64,000 nt of DNA from Bacteriovoracaceae bacterium (GCA_947450475.1 CANFVK010000002.1:434001-498000), one strand, 5' to 3'. Shown: positions 43,259 through 52,405, counted from the first letter of the stretch. The notes: generated by a model from the sequence alone, not told the origin. Made by a program: numbers and translations.

Positions 43259-44549
43259 GCGTTTGCTGGTATGTTAATTTGTTATAACGAGCTTCTAGTT
43301 TTTCAAAAATTTCTGCGATCTGACTTCCGGTTGGATTGGGACTTTTTAAGAAAGAATCTACAAAATCTTCAACCACAATAAACATCTGGCTCAAAGGAGA
43401 AATAGTTGTATTTAAACCATCCGCAAATCCTACCCCATTTTTAGTGCCGTGATGTTCTTTTATAACCGTCGTTACCCCCGCCGGAACATTTGGAAACTTT
43501 TCTACCATTTTCGCAGAGTTCATTGCATGATTAAAAACAATTGTTTTTTCTTCCATTTGGATTTCAGATTCATCAAGTTCTTCTTGGTGATTAATTTTCA
43601 TTAACTCGCTATCGGCTAGCGAGATGTCATGAAAAAATGCAATATAAGTTAATTTTTCTCTAATTAATCCTGATTCCCAATCAAAGTTTTGAATAATTTT
43701 ATGCAAGATTAAACTGGTTAAATACGCATGAGAATAAGCATAAGAAACACTATTCTTCTTTAGCAATTTTAAAAAATTGGCCATTGCGTTTTCTTCACCA
43801 AGCGCCGTATGCATTGACTTGATACTGTTGTCGACAATATCAATAGTATGTTCATCAATTCCGATCGAATGCAGACGCTCAACCCCTAACTCGTACGCCT
43901 GGCTTGTCACCTTGATTCGATCTGTTCCCTGCAATGACATATCTTCGACTTTTGAGCTCAATTCATCGGTAAACTTGTTAACAAAATATTTAAACTTATC
44001 TCTCTGCAAATAAAACTGCTTAAGTCCTTGAGCTTTATACTTATCTAATTCAGCATTGGTATATTCCTCTGTAGCGTGAAAGCGCTTAATGAACTGATAC
44101 TCAACTTCATTTTTTTTCACTCTAATAAAAATATCACAATTCAACTTCATCGCAGGAATCATATAAAAATATTGAATGCTAACACCGATATATTCCCTTT
44201 CCGCCGGATCGGGCTCATCGCCCCCCTTTCCCAAGATTCTGGCCGCTTTGGCCATGATATTTTCCCATTTAATTTCAGAATCTAAATTATAAAAATGGGG
44301 ATAGGTCGAATTCTTTTTTCCAACAACTAAAATTTTAACTTCACCTTGAGATTTCTCTAGGTGATTGAGAATTTCCTTGGATAGATCCCAGCGACAAATA
44401 ATGAGATCGATAGGAATTAAATTCATCAGCGAAATTGCATCTTTCCCATTGGCCTTATCAAAGACTTCGCACTCTAATGTACTCGCCATATTGAGTTTAA
44501 GGATTTTGATAAGTGACTCATCAGTTTCTATAAGTAGTATTTGTGACAT
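43218..44549 (-). CDS. Degenerate receiver plus HD-GYP-like domain protein
   Basis: 443 aa from the ATG at 44549. Residues 1-110 resemble a receiver fold (QILLIETDESLIKILKLNM, then LIPIDLIICRW), but the phospho-acceptor Asp region reads ICRWDLS. The C-terminal half looks like HD-GYP: AFFHDISLAD (HD), FNHAMNSAKMVEKFPNVP and EHHGTKNGVGFADGL, where the HHE-x-x-x-G-x-GYP-x-G motif has become HHGTKNGVGFADG. It may be a c-di-GMP receptor or a phosphodiesterase with altered activity. It lies 18 nt after ttcA. Confidence 0.78.
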   Translation of the reverse strand: MSQILLIETDESLIKILKLNMASTLECEVFDKANGKDAISLMNLIPIDLIICRWDLSKEILNHLEKSQGEVKILVVGKKNSTYPHFYNLDSEIKWENIMAKAARILGKGGDEPDPAEREYIGVSIQYFYMIPAMKLNCDIFIRVKKNEVEYQFIKRFHATEEYTNAELDKYKAQGLKQFYLQRDKFKYFVNKFTDELSSKVEDMSLQGTDRIKVTSQAYELGVERLHSIGIDEHTIDIVDNSIKSMHTALGEENAMANFLKLLKKNSVSYAYSHAYLTSLILHKIIQNFDWESGLIREKLTYIAFFHDISLADSELMKINHQEELDESEIQMEEKTIVFNHAMNSAKMVEKFPNVPAGVTTVIKEHHGTKNGVGFADGLNTTISPLSQMFIVVEDFVDSFLKSPNPTGSQIAEIFEKLEARYNKLTYQQTLKALMSMLQNKKR

Positions 44550-44567
44550 ACCAGCTAATCGGAACAA

Positions 44568-45356
44568 TTAATCAAGAGGTTTAGACTCTCCAGAAAAATC
44601 AAAAAGCTTTTTATCTAATAGGTGAGAAAGTTCGATATTGGTTAATGCATTGATCATGGATTTGCGTATATCAGGAATCTCTTTCTCCAAATCGTCTAAT
44701 AACTGTTTCATGCGCTCACGTTTTAATCCTTCCTGAGAGCCGCAGAGATTACAAGGAATAATGGGAAATTGCCAATCTCTGGCTAACTCGACAATATCGC
44801 TTTCTGCCACAAAAGTTAGTGGACGAATAACGATATTACGGTGGTCATTGGAATACAATTTGGGAGGCATACTGGCCAACTTACCTGAATAAAATATATT
44901 GAGCAAAAAGGTCTGAATCATGTCGTCGCGGTGATGTCCAAGAGCAATCTTGTTGAACTGATGTTTATGAGCATAATTGTAAAGAATTCCTCTGCGAAGA
45001 CGTGAGCAAAGCGAACAATAGGTCCCACCTTCAGCCGTTTTTTCTTTCACAATTGAGTAAGTGTCCTCTTCTAGGATCGTTAATTTAATTTGTTGGTCGG
45101 CCATAAAGGCTTGAAAGGCGCGAGCATCAAATCCTGGCTGTTTTTGATCGAGCATCACTGCTTCAAAACTAAAGTCTATTTCAGCTTTTTTTTGAATTTC
45201 CTTAAGCAACAATGAAAGGACCGTAGAGTCTTTTCCGCCGGATACGGCAACCATGATCTTATCGCCCTGATTGATCATATGGTACTCGCTCAATCCGCGG
45301 GTGATTTGTTTTCGTACCTTTACGGCCAAAGGGATTTCTAAGTTTAATTCTTTCAT
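44568..45356 (-). CDS. ttcA: tRNA 2-thiocytidine(32) biosynthesis protein
   Basis: 262 aa. PP-loop ATPase motif MVAVSGGKDSTVLSLLL; two CxxC pairs for the Fe-S cluster, TYCSLCSRLRRG and IPCNLCGSQEGLKRE; and LGHHRDDMIQTFLLNIFYSG. It thiolates C32 of certain tRNAs. Same strand as and just upstream of the HD-GYP-like gene. A hairpin element lies in the divergent gap before the YjjG-like gene. Confidence 0.92.
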   Translation of the reverse strand: MKELNLEIPLAVKVRKQITRGLSEYHMINQGDKIMVAVSGGKDSTVLSLLLKEIQKKAEIDFSFEAVMLDQKQPGFDARAFQAFMADQQIKLTILEEDTYSIVKEKTAEGGTYCSLCSRLRRGILYNYAHKHQFNKIALGHHRDDMIQTFLLNIFYSGKLASMPPKLYSNDHRNIVIRPLTFVAESDIVELARDWQFPIIPCNLCGSQEGLKRERMKQLLDDLEKEIPDIRKSMINALTNIELSHLLDKKLFDFSGESKPLD

Positions 45357-45414
45357 TCAAATTTATTAACACAGCACTGATTGAAGTGTCTCTTCGTATC
45401 GGTAATTTTTATAT

Positions 45415-45467
45415 AGGTTCCAGCAGACTTTGAAGACCCGTGGCGTCCCCAAAGTCTGCTGGAACCT
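45415..45467. repeat. Dispersed hairpin element, copy 2
   Basis: Perfect 17-bp inverted repeat: AGGTTCCAGCAGACTTT (45415-45431) and AAAGTCTGCTGGAACCT (45451-45467), with a 19-nt loop and then TTT on the plus strand. It lies between divergent genes (ttcA leftward, YjjG-like rightward), so it is not at the end of either transcript. The arm sequence is shared with copies at 19719 and 47651. Confidence 0.85.
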
Positions 45468-45507
45468 TTTAGTTGATTAATGACATCTATCATGGCAAAT
45501 ACTTTCC

Positions 45508-46194
45508 ATGAAGTACGATATTATCTTGCTAGATGCCGATGAAACCATTTTAGATTTTAAACAATCTGAAAACTATTCACTAAAAAGAGTGCTCAATCAG
45601 CACGGCCTGGATAGTGAAAGCACTCTACTGAAATCGAGCTATCAAAAAATCAATGAAGAACTTTGGAAAAATCATGCATTGGGTTTGTTAAGTAAAGACC
45701 TTTTAAAAACTGAACGCTTTCGTCTTTTTCTGGAAGAGAATAACTTGGCAGGTGATGCTTTGTTGATGGGTGAAGATTATCTTAGAGCACTTCCCGAAAA
45801 AGTTTTTTTAATTGATGGTGCATACGATTTCCTTGCAAAACTTCACCAAAAAATTCCATTAGTCATTGTTACAAATGGTATCGGTTATGTTCAAAATCTA
45901 CGTCTTGAAAAATCAGGATTAAAGCATTTCATTGACCTGATGGTCATATCCGAAGAGTGTGGTTTTAGCAAACCTGACAAACGAATTTTCGAACACACTT
46001 TTAAATTAATTGGAAAGCCCCTTTCTCAAACTCGCGCCCTGATGATTGGTGATCGAATTGAAACTGATATTTTAGGCGCAATCAATGCGGGACTTGACTC
46101 ATGCTGGTTTAATCCGAATGGAGATAAAAACCAAACACCTCATCGCCCAACATTTGAAGTTTCGTCTTTAGATCAAATCCACTGCCTGCTTTAA
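45508..46194 (+). CDS. YjjG/YfnB-type HAD pyrimidine nucleotidase
   Basis: 228 aa HAD phosphatase. Motif I is ILLDADETILDFKQSENYSL (DxDxT, with the ADET form typical of YjjG), motif II IVTNGIGYVQNLRLEKSGL, motif III SKPDKRIFEHTF and motif IV MIGDRIETDILGAINAGL. It dephosphorylates (non-canonical) pyrimidine nucleotides. The start has no clear Shine-Dalgarno; a TATCAT box at 45488 would give a very short leader. Its 3' end overlaps alkD by 4 nt. Confidence 0.88.
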   Translation: MKYDIILLDADETILDFKQSENYSLKRVLNQHGLDSESTLLKSSYQKINEELWKNHALGLLSKDLLKTERFRLFLEENNLAGDALLMGEDYLRALPEKVFLIDGAYDFLAKLHQKIPLVIVTNGIGYVQNLRLEKSGLKHFIDLMVISEECGFSKPDKRIFEHTFKLIGKPLSQTRALMIGDRIETDILGAINAGLDSCWFNPNGDKNQTPHRPTFEVSSLDQIHCLL

Positions 46195-46904
46195 ACCTTT
46201 TTCAAAAAATAACTTCGCTCTCTAGAATTGAACTTTTCAATCGAGTACCTAAGAGTCGTTCGACTCATTTGACTTGAATATTTTTCTAAGTAATTCACAA
46301 GTAGATTTTTATCTTTCTTACCAACTTCTCGCAACATCCAGCCACTTGCTTTATGCATTAAATCTTCCTGATCATCTAAGTGATTCGTTATCACTCTTAG
46401 TGCGAAATGGAGTTCATTTTGTCTGATAAAATAAAACATGGATACAACGGCAATTCGCCGATCCCAAAGACTTTTGGATTCAGATAAAGTCGTTAGATCT
46501 TTTTTAGTAAAATGAAAATAATAATGACCAGAAATATAGGGCGCTGATGAGTCGACTAGATCCCAGTTGTTGACTCGTGATTTCAATTGATAAAATAATT
46601 TATAAATCTTTTTTTGCTCTTTTGATTTTTTATTTTTTATGGCGCGCTCATATTGCAGCTTTAAGATGTGCACGCCAATGATTCGCTCTTCGTGAATTTT
46701 TGAATGAAGAAGTTTTTTTATGTTTACTTGGTCTAAGTCGATATGATCTTTTGCTAGTCTTTTTGACTGCGGGACATTGATGCCAAAAAAGACATCCCCC
46801 TCTCCATACTCTCCAACGCCAGTTTTAAAAAATCGAGCGGAGCCTAAAGCCCTCTCATCATTTTTAAGCTTCAGACAGTGCTGATGAATCGCTTTATAAC
46901 TCAT
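46191..46904 (-). CDS. AlkD-like DNA alkylation repair protein
   Basis: 237 aa, all-helical HEAT-like repeats. Family blocks: FFGINVPQSKRLAKDH, EERIIGVHILKLQYE, RVNNWDLVDSSAPYISGHYY (the W-D pair used in base excision), LWDRRIAVVSMFYFIRQNE and HKASGWMLREVGKKD. AlkD excises N3-methyladenine and N7-methylguanine without base flipping. It precedes the membrane protein gene by 4 nt. Confidence 0.88.
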   Translation of the reverse strand: MSYKAIHQHCLKLKNDERALGSARFFKTGVGEYGEGDVFFGINVPQSKRLAKDHIDLDQVNIKKLLHSKIHEERIIGVHILKLQYERAIKNKKSKEQKKIYKLFYQLKSRVNNWDLVDSSAPYISGHYYFHFTKKDLTTLSESKSLWDRRIAVVSMFYFIRQNELHFALRVITNHLDDQEDLMHKASGWMLREVGKKDKNLLVNYLEKYSSQMSRTTLRYSIEKFNSRERSYFLKKV

Positions 46905-46908
46905 AAAC

Positions 46909-47637
46909 TTAATCTCTTAAACTATCGTTAAAAGTGATTTTTAATTTAAAACTAAAGTGATCGAGGAATAATCGCTCGTGACCAAAAAAGTAGGAGCGCA
47001 AAACATAAATTGGAGATATTTTTTCATTGATCAGAATTTTGTAATAGGGCGGAGTCCAGGCGTATCCTCTCAATGTCACCACTCTTTTACTAGGCTCTAT
47101 TGAAAATTCTTTGACTTCATTTAGGGGAATAGCCAAGTAGGTATTGGCGGTTTTAGACAATTCGGTTGCAACAGCTCCCTCAAGGGTAACAAAGGGAACA
47201 TAGATTTTATCAGCACTAACCATTGCTTGATAAAACTCACCCAAGCTTATTTTTTTTTGATTTAAAATCGTTTCTTTGAATTTATTAAGCACTAATGCCG
47301 TACTAATAATAATGATAAATTCAATTAACAAAGTTTTAAATAGACTCTCAACGACTTCATCTCCATTGAAAGAAAAAAACTTCATGATAATGTGAGAAAC
47401 AAAGGCATTAATAAATAAAAATATAATCATCACAAAAACAAACAAGAAAAACTCAAGCTGGTATTTATTGTTTCTTCTTAGAGGAATGTTTAATTCAAAC
47501 GTTTTAGGTGAGTGTGAAAAAAAAGAATCAAACTCTGCCAATAATTTATTTTCGGAAGTTTTAAAAAAGTTATCATTTTTTGAAAGAAAAAAAGCACTAG
47601 AAAGACTAAGTAAACTAAGAAAAATTGTACTGATCAT
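46909..47637 (-). CDS. Membrane protein of unknown function
   Basis: 242 aa from the ATG at 47637; the frame extends to a GTG at 47691, but that lies inside the hairpin repeat and reads through it. Three hydrophobic segments: MISTIFLSLLSLSSAFFL, then FFLFVFVMIIFLFINAF near 70, and LLIEFIIIISTALVL near 105. The C-terminal ~110 residues (VTLRGYAWTPPYYKILI) look soluble and beta-rich, possibly PH-like. No family recognised. In line with alkD. Confidence 0.65.
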   Translation of the reverse strand: MISTIFLSLLSLSSAFFLSKNDNFFKTSENKLLAEFDSFFSHSPKTFELNIPLRRNNKYQLEFFLFVFVMIIFLFINAFVSHIIMKFFSFNGDEVVESLFKTLLIEFIIIISTALVLNKFKETILNQKKISLGEFYQAMVSADKIYVPFVTLEGAVATELSKTANTYLAIPLNEVKEFSIEPSKRVVTLRGYAWTPPYYKILINEKISPIYVLRSYFFGHERLFLDHFSFKLKITFNDSLRD

Positions 47638-47650
47638 AAATGTTTGGGTG

Positions 47651-47708
47651 AAAGGTTCCAGCAGATTTGTGGGAGGCATCGCATACCACAAGTCTGCTGG
47701 AACCTTTT
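47651..47708. repeat. Dispersed hairpin element, copy 3
   Basis: The left arm at 47651-47672 starts AAAGGTTCCAGCAGATTT; the right arm at 47686-47707 ends TCTGCTGGAACCTTT. Together they make a 22-bp stem with one wobble and a 13-nt loop. It lies 14 nt past the stop of the E1 gene, between it and the membrane protein, where it can act as terminator on the minus strand. On the minus strand the stem is followed by CACCC, so there is no U-tract there; on the plus strand it is followed by T. Confidence 0.82.
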
Positions 47709-47721
47709 CGAGAACCTTTTC

Positions 47722-49905
47722 CTAATAAGATAGAAGTTTGCGAAGCACTTCTTCGACGTGACCGACTTGAGGCAAGATCACATCTTCCAAGGCTGGATTA
47801 TAAGCACAATGAACATCTAAAGCTGCTACTCTTAAAATCGGTGCATCTAATAACTCAAAACACTCTTCGTTAACTCTCGCTGCAATTTCGCCTGCAAAGC
47901 CAGACGTTTTGTGCTCTTCGTGAGCGATCATCAGTCGCGATGTCTTGGTAATTGATTTTTTAATAGCATCAAAGTCATAAGGAGCAAGTGTTCTGAGATC
48001 GATAACTTCCACCGTTTTCCCCGTAGCTGCTTCTAGTTTCTTAGCAGCTTCAATTGATTTTTGAACAAGAGCACCCCAGGCAACAATCGTTGCGTCTTTT
48101 CCTTCGCGGGCAATGCGAGCTTTACCAAAAGGAATCATGTATTCATCACCCACATCCTGGGCGCGATTGTAGCCTTGGTAGTATAGATGTTTGTGTTCTA
48201 AAAACATTACTGGATCATCACCATGAATGGCCGTTCTCAACAATCCAGCAGCATCCGCTGAATTTGAAGGAAATGCCACTCTTATTCCAGGAACGTGAGT
48301 AAAAAGCGATTCTCCACACTGAGAGTGATAGATTGCCCCACCTTTTAAATAGCCTCCGATTGGAACTCTCACAACCATTGGACACTTAAAGTCTCCACCG
48401 GAGCGATAGCGAAGAGTCGCCATTTCGTTTTTAAGCTGCATATAAGCAGTCCAGATATAATCAAAAAATTGAATTTCGACTACCGGCTTGATTCCACGTA
48501 TGGCCATTCCAATTGCTCGGCCAATAACATTGGCTTCAGCTAATGGGGAATTGAAAACCTGACCGTCGCGTGATTCTCGCTGAACATTGGCGGTGAGCTT
48601 AAAGACCCCTCCCTTGCCTTTGAGTTCTGGATTATTGAGTCGTTCTTTTTCAAAAAAATCCGCAACATCTTCTCCCCACATTCTCAAAAGTGGATTTTTT
48701 GCAAACTCGCTTCGAAGAACTTTATTAATCGCAGCGGCCATCGGGACATCGTCTTTTCCTGAAAAAGTTGGAGCAACATCGAAAGCGGCACCGGAGATAT
48801 CACTTTCTTCAGAGTATAAATGTTTTTCAACAGTATCAACCGATGGCCATTGAGTTGTTATCGCTTTATCCATAGCAGCTTTTACGTCTACTGAAACTTT
48901 TTTAAGAATTTCTTCTCTCTCTTTTTCGGTTATAACTCCTGCGTCCACTAAGAATTTTGGATAAGAGTGGAATACATCGCGCAAGCCTTCTTCCGCCAGT
49001 TCTGCCTTTGTTCTATACATTCCATGATCATCAGATAGCGAGTGAGAGTAAGGACGAGTCACCGTAGCGTGAACTAAAGCAGGTTTGCGATGCTTTCGCA
49101 TAAAGGTTACGGCTTCATTCATGGTAGCGTAGGATTCGATTGGACAACATCCATCACAAGTAAATATTTTTAAACTTGGAAAGTGAGCTAGCGTTTTTGA
49201 AATTGAACCTTCTGGGTACTGAACATCTGTTGGCGTAGAAATGGCAAAACCATTATCTTCCACCATAAAAAGCACTGGAAGTGAATTCACACAAGCCGTT
49301 GTAAGTCCTTCCCAAAATTCACCTTGAGCGATAGTCCCATCTCCGGTTGAGACGTAGATAATTTCATCGTCATGATAAAGAGATTTTGTATCGATTTTAT
49401 ATTCTTGATGAAGTCGTTTATACCAAAGACCTGCTTCGGCTAAACCGCAAGCTTGAAGAAATTGTGTACCAGTACAAGAGGATTTATTAACGATGTTTAG
49501 TTTTTTATTTCCCCAATGAGCAGGCATCATGCGGCCATAGGAAGCAGTGTCACCGGTATTACCATTAGCCTGACAAAGCATTTCGTATGGAGTTACTCCA
49601 AGGCCTAAACAAAGGGCGCGGTCGCGGTAATAACCGATAAACCAATCGTGCTTAGGTTTTAAGACTCGAGCAGCAGCAGTGAGGATTCCTTCGTGACCTG
49701 CACCAGAAATTTGAAAGAAGGCTTTAGATTGCTTCTTCATGGAAATTTCAGCATCGTCAACTTTTCGAGAAGTATAAATATTGGTGAGCATCTCAATCAT
49801 TTCTGATTTGCCTAATAGATTCTTCTTTGCCAAATCAAGTTTAGCTTTTACATTTGATTTCACTTCTTTACCCATAGCTTTACTCTTGTTAGTTTTTTCC
49901 AACAT
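47722..49905 (-). CDS. Fused alpha-beta E1 of branched-chain 2-oxo acid dehydrogenase
   Basis: 727 aa. Residues ~30-370 are the E1-alpha domain with the thiamine diphosphate motif STGDGTIAQGEFWEGL...VEDNGFAIST and the phospho-loop-like RPYSHSLSDDHGMYRT. Residues ~395-727 are E1-beta (AEANVIGRAIGMAIRG, VEIQFFDYIWTAYMQL, GGAIYHSQCGESLF, VIDLRTLAPYDFDAI). Separate BkdA and BkdB are joined in one chain. With leucine dehydrogenase nearby it would decarboxylate keto-acids from Leu/Ile/Val. E2 and E3 are not in the window. AGAGGA lies 7 nt before the ATG. Confidence 0.92.
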   Translation of the reverse strand: MLEKTNKSKAMGKEVKSNVKAKLDLAKKNLLGKSEMIEMLTNIYTSRKVDDAEISMKKQSKAFFQISGAGHEGILTAAARVLKPKHDWFIGYYRDRALCLGLGVTPYEMLCQANGNTGDTASYGRMMPAHWGNKKLNIVNKSSCTGTQFLQACGLAEAGLWYKRLHQEYKIDTKSLYHDDEIIYVSTGDGTIAQGEFWEGLTTACVNSLPVLFMVEDNGFAISTPTDVQYPEGSISKTLAHFPSLKIFTCDGCCPIESYATMNEAVTFMRKHRKPALVHATVTRPYSHSLSDDHGMYRTKAELAEEGLRDVFHSYPKFLVDAGVITEKEREEILKKVSVDVKAAMDKAITTQWPSVDTVEKHLYSEESDISGAAFDVAPTFSGKDDVPMAAAINKVLRSEFAKNPLLRMWGEDVADFFEKERLNNPELKGKGGVFKLTANVQRESRDGQVFNSPLAEANVIGRAIGMAIRGIKPVVEIQFFDYIWTAYMQLKNEMATLRYRSGGDFKCPMVVRVPIGGYLKGGAIYHSQCGESLFTHVPGIRVAFPSNSADAAGLLRTAIHGDDPVMFLEHKHLYYQGYNRAQDVGDEYMIPFGKARIAREGKDATIVAWGALVQKSIEAAKKLEAATGKTVEVIDLRTLAPYDFDAIKKSITKTSRLMIAHEEHKTSGFAGEIAARVNEECFELLDAPILRVAALDVHCAYNPALEDVILPQVGHVEEVLRKLLSY

Positions 49906-50019
49906 ATAATTCCTCTACATTAATTGATCGACAAGAGATTACCTCAAAGAGATGAATACTGTCTAAATTTTTAAGGAGTTCAGGTACTTTTCAGCAGAGC
50001 GAAAGAAGTAAGTTGAAAA

Positions 50020-51114
50020 CTAAAATCCACTAGATAGACCGATGACAAAGCGACGATCCTCACTGCCTCGAAAAGCTGAGCTGGTGGTATCGACTGCGTA
50101 GGTAGTAAAGTCAAACTCTAAACCTCTAGATTTGACTCCAAGGCCGGCACTTCCAAATCCATCACCATAGCCAAGTCTAAAGAAAAAAACTCTCAAAATA
50201 TCGAGTTCTAAACCCAATAGCAACTGTCTGGTGGCCGCAACATTGGCGAATTTTTCAGACAGATCTTTATAATCTGCCTCGAGGTGTATTCTAGTACTGT
50301 TACCTAATTGTGGAGTGAGTGAAAATGCAACATCCATACTTTGCGGAATCGATGTCGGGGCGCCTGCGGCCCTTCCTGTAAAGCTTACTCCACTGGCGTT
50401 ATGTAGTGTTGCTGCAAAAGTTGGCAAGAAAGAAATTGGCAGCGTCAGTCGCGCTCCTCCAGTTACGACAATGGCGCTTCCCTTGTAGTAAGGATGATTG
50501 TCTTCTGAAAAAGTTACCGCCGGATCTACAGAGGTAGCAAGCTCCGAACGGTTTAAATAAATGGCCGAAGCACCAACTTTTATCACTCCGCCAAAAAGCG
50601 ACAAATTCAAAGCAACATAAGGCCCGTGATCAGTGCGATCTGCAAATTCAAATCCAGTTGTAGATGTTGCGCTATTGACTATCGCTCGGGTGCGTTTAGC
50701 AAACAAATAGCCCATCGAAAAATAGCGCGAGGTAAAATTTGGCAAAGCGTGGATACGTGAATGGGCGAGTTTTCCAACATTGTCTAATAAAATTTTTCTG
50801 GTTCCATCCAACGAGTACATTTGGATAGCGTTTGGAATGGTTGATAACCCAGAACCTGCGGAAGCAGCTTGCAATGCCCCTTTATTGCTTTCAAAAGTAA
50901 AATTGGATAAATGCAAATGAGGGTATCGGACGGTGCCAAGACCCGCGGGATTGTAAAAGACTGCAGCAGCATCATCGGTTTTAGCAATGAAAGCATTGCC
51001 CATAGCAAGAGCTCGGCTACTGGTCGCCAATTCGGGAAAAATGGCATCTTCAAAACTCAATGCGTGAGCTTGAAGGCTAAACAATAAAAACAGTAGTCCA
51101 AAAGACTTCTTCAT
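50020..51114 (-). CDS. Outer-membrane beta-barrel protein (OMPP1/FadL- or PorV-like)
   Basis: 364 aa. Signal peptide SFGLLFLLFSLQAHA, then the start of a barrel with SSRALAMGNAFIAKTDDAAAVFYNPAGLG, the N-terminal plug pattern shared by FadL/OMPP1 and PorV/PorQ-type proteins. Many amphipathic strands follow and the chain ends FVIGLSSGF with a C-terminal Phe. A hydrophobic-substrate channel is possible; the ligand is unknown. Confidence 0.78.
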   Translation of the reverse strand: MKKSFGLLFLLFSLQAHALSFEDAIFPELATSSRALAMGNAFIAKTDDAAAVFYNPAGLGTVRYPHLHLSNFTFESNKGALQAASAGSGLSTIPNAIQMYSLDGTRKILLDNVGKLAHSRIHALPNFTSRYFSMGYLFAKRTRAIVNSATSTTGFEFADRTDHGPYVALNLSLFGGVIKVGASAIYLNRSELATSVDPAVTFSEDNHPYYKGSAIVVTGGARLTLPISFLPTFAATLHNASGVSFTGRAAGAPTSIPQSMDVAFSLTPQLGNSTRIHLEADYKDLSEKFANVAATRQLLLGLELDILRVFFFRLGYGDGFGSAGLGVKSRGLEFDFTTYAVDTTSSAFRGSEDRRFVIGLSSGF

Positions 51115-51160
51115 CTCTATATTCTATGGGGATTTAAGACGAAAAAATATCGGGCAAATT

Positions 51161-51191
51161 AGTAGCTCCCTCCCTTGGAGAAGGAGCTACT
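51161..51191 (-). terminator. Hairpin downstream of leucine dehydrogenase
   Basis: AGTAGCTCC (51161-51169) pairs perfectly with GGAGCTACT (51183-51191) over a 13-nt loop. On the minus strand it is followed by AATTTG, a weak U-run. It lies 21 nt past the stop at 51212. Confidence 0.55.
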
Positions 51192-51211
51192 GTTAAAAGA
51201 GAAAAAAAGAC

Positions 51212-52321
51212 CTATTTTCTTGATTTTCTTCCAGGAAATCGATGAGCATGAATACCCAAGTAACTTCCTTTGATTTTTTTTATGGAATCAATTCTTTGCT
51301 CTGCTAATAAATCTGTCGCTTTATATACTGGAATATTTTGCTCATCAGACATTTTGAAAATCTTAAGAGTGGTATCAAAAATTTTATCAACCATTTTAGT
51401 TGATTTCTCTGCTGACCAACCTTCGAATTCAATCGAGACGTTCATTACCCCACCAGCGTTGATGAGATAATCTGGTGCATATAAAATACCTCTTTCTTTC
51501 AAAATATCACCGTGACGATTTTCATGTAATTGGTTGTTAGCTGCTCCACAAACGATTTTGACTTTTAATCGCTCGATGGTTTGATCATTGATAGTGGCCC
51601 CCAATGCACATGGAGCATAAATATCAGCTTTAACATCATAAATTTCGTCGCCCTTTAATACTTCAGCATTTGGAACTGATTCTAAAAAACGTTTGATGTT
51701 AGCATCGCTAATATCATTAACAAAAACTTTAGCCCCAGCATCTAGTAACCATTTTCCAAGATGAGTTCCAACCGAACCTGCACCTTGAATGGCTACTGTT
51801 TTTCCTTTGAGAGATCGATCGCCAAAGACTTTTACACAAGAAGCTTCCATACCTCTGAAAACACCTCGAGCAGTCCAAGGAGATGGATTTCCCGATCCAC
51901 CATGAATTTCAGCTACACCGGTAACATTTCCAGTTTCTGCAAAAATATATTCCATGTCTTCGACGTTAGTATTGACATCCTCTGCGGTAATATATCTTCC
52001 GTTTAGGGATTCAACAAAACGTCCATATGATCTAAACAGAGCTTCAGATTTATCTTTTTGAGGATCGCCAATGATAACTGCTTTACCGCCTCCAAGATGT
52101 AATCCTGAAATAGAATTTTTATATGTCATACCTCGAGATAGGCGAAGAGCATCTTGGATAGCCTCGTCAATGCTGGCGTAAGGCCACATTCTAGTTCCAC
52201 CCAATGCTGGGCCGAGAGTTGTATTGTGAATGGCAACAATGGCTTTTAAGTTACAAGTAGGGTCGGAGAAAAAGACAACTTGTTCGTGTCCCATTGAATA
52301 CAATTTTTCAAAACTTAACAT
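51212..52321 (-). CDS. ldh: Leucine dehydrogenase (Glu/Leu/Phe/Val dehydrogenase family)
   Basis: 369 aa. Substrate block LGPALGGTRMWPYAS and catalytic Lys in SGLHLGGGKAVIIGDP; NAD-binding VAIQGAGSVGTHLGKWL. The C-terminal YAPDYLINAGGVMNVSIEFEGW is typical of Bacillus-type LeuDH. It deaminates Leu/Val/Ile to 2-oxo acids with NAD+, the step before the E1 enzyme encoded 2.4 kb downstream on the same strand. GAGGAG lies about 5 nt before the ATG. Confidence 0.94.
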   Translation of the reverse strand: MLSFEKLYSMGHEQVVFFSDPTCNLKAIVAIHNTTLGPALGGTRMWPYASIDEAIQDALRLSRGMTYKNSISGLHLGGGKAVIIGDPQKDKSEALFRSYGRFVESLNGRYITAEDVNTNVEDMEYIFAETGNVTGVAEIHGGSGNPSPWTARGVFRGMEASCVKVFGDRSLKGKTVAIQGAGSVGTHLGKWLLDAGAKVFVNDISDANIKRFLESVPNAEVLKGDEIYDVKADIYAPCALGATINDQTIERLKVKIVCGAANNQLHENRHGDILKERGILYAPDYLINAGGVMNVSIEFEGWSAEKSTKMVDKIFDTTLKIFKMSDEQNIPVYKATDLLAEQRIDSIKKIKGSYLGIHAHRFPGRKSRK

Positions 52322-52405
52322 TGGTGCTCCTCACTTTAGAGTTGGATAATTTTGCATCGTGTTTTACAATTTGGAAGATAATATTCGCTGAAGGATGAAA
52401 TAAAT

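Noticed and set aside
47638..47691. Longer start (GTG 47691) for the membrane protein at 46909
   Set aside because: The extra 18 codons would be read through the dispersed hairpin; the ATG at 47637 begins a natural hydrophobic leader.
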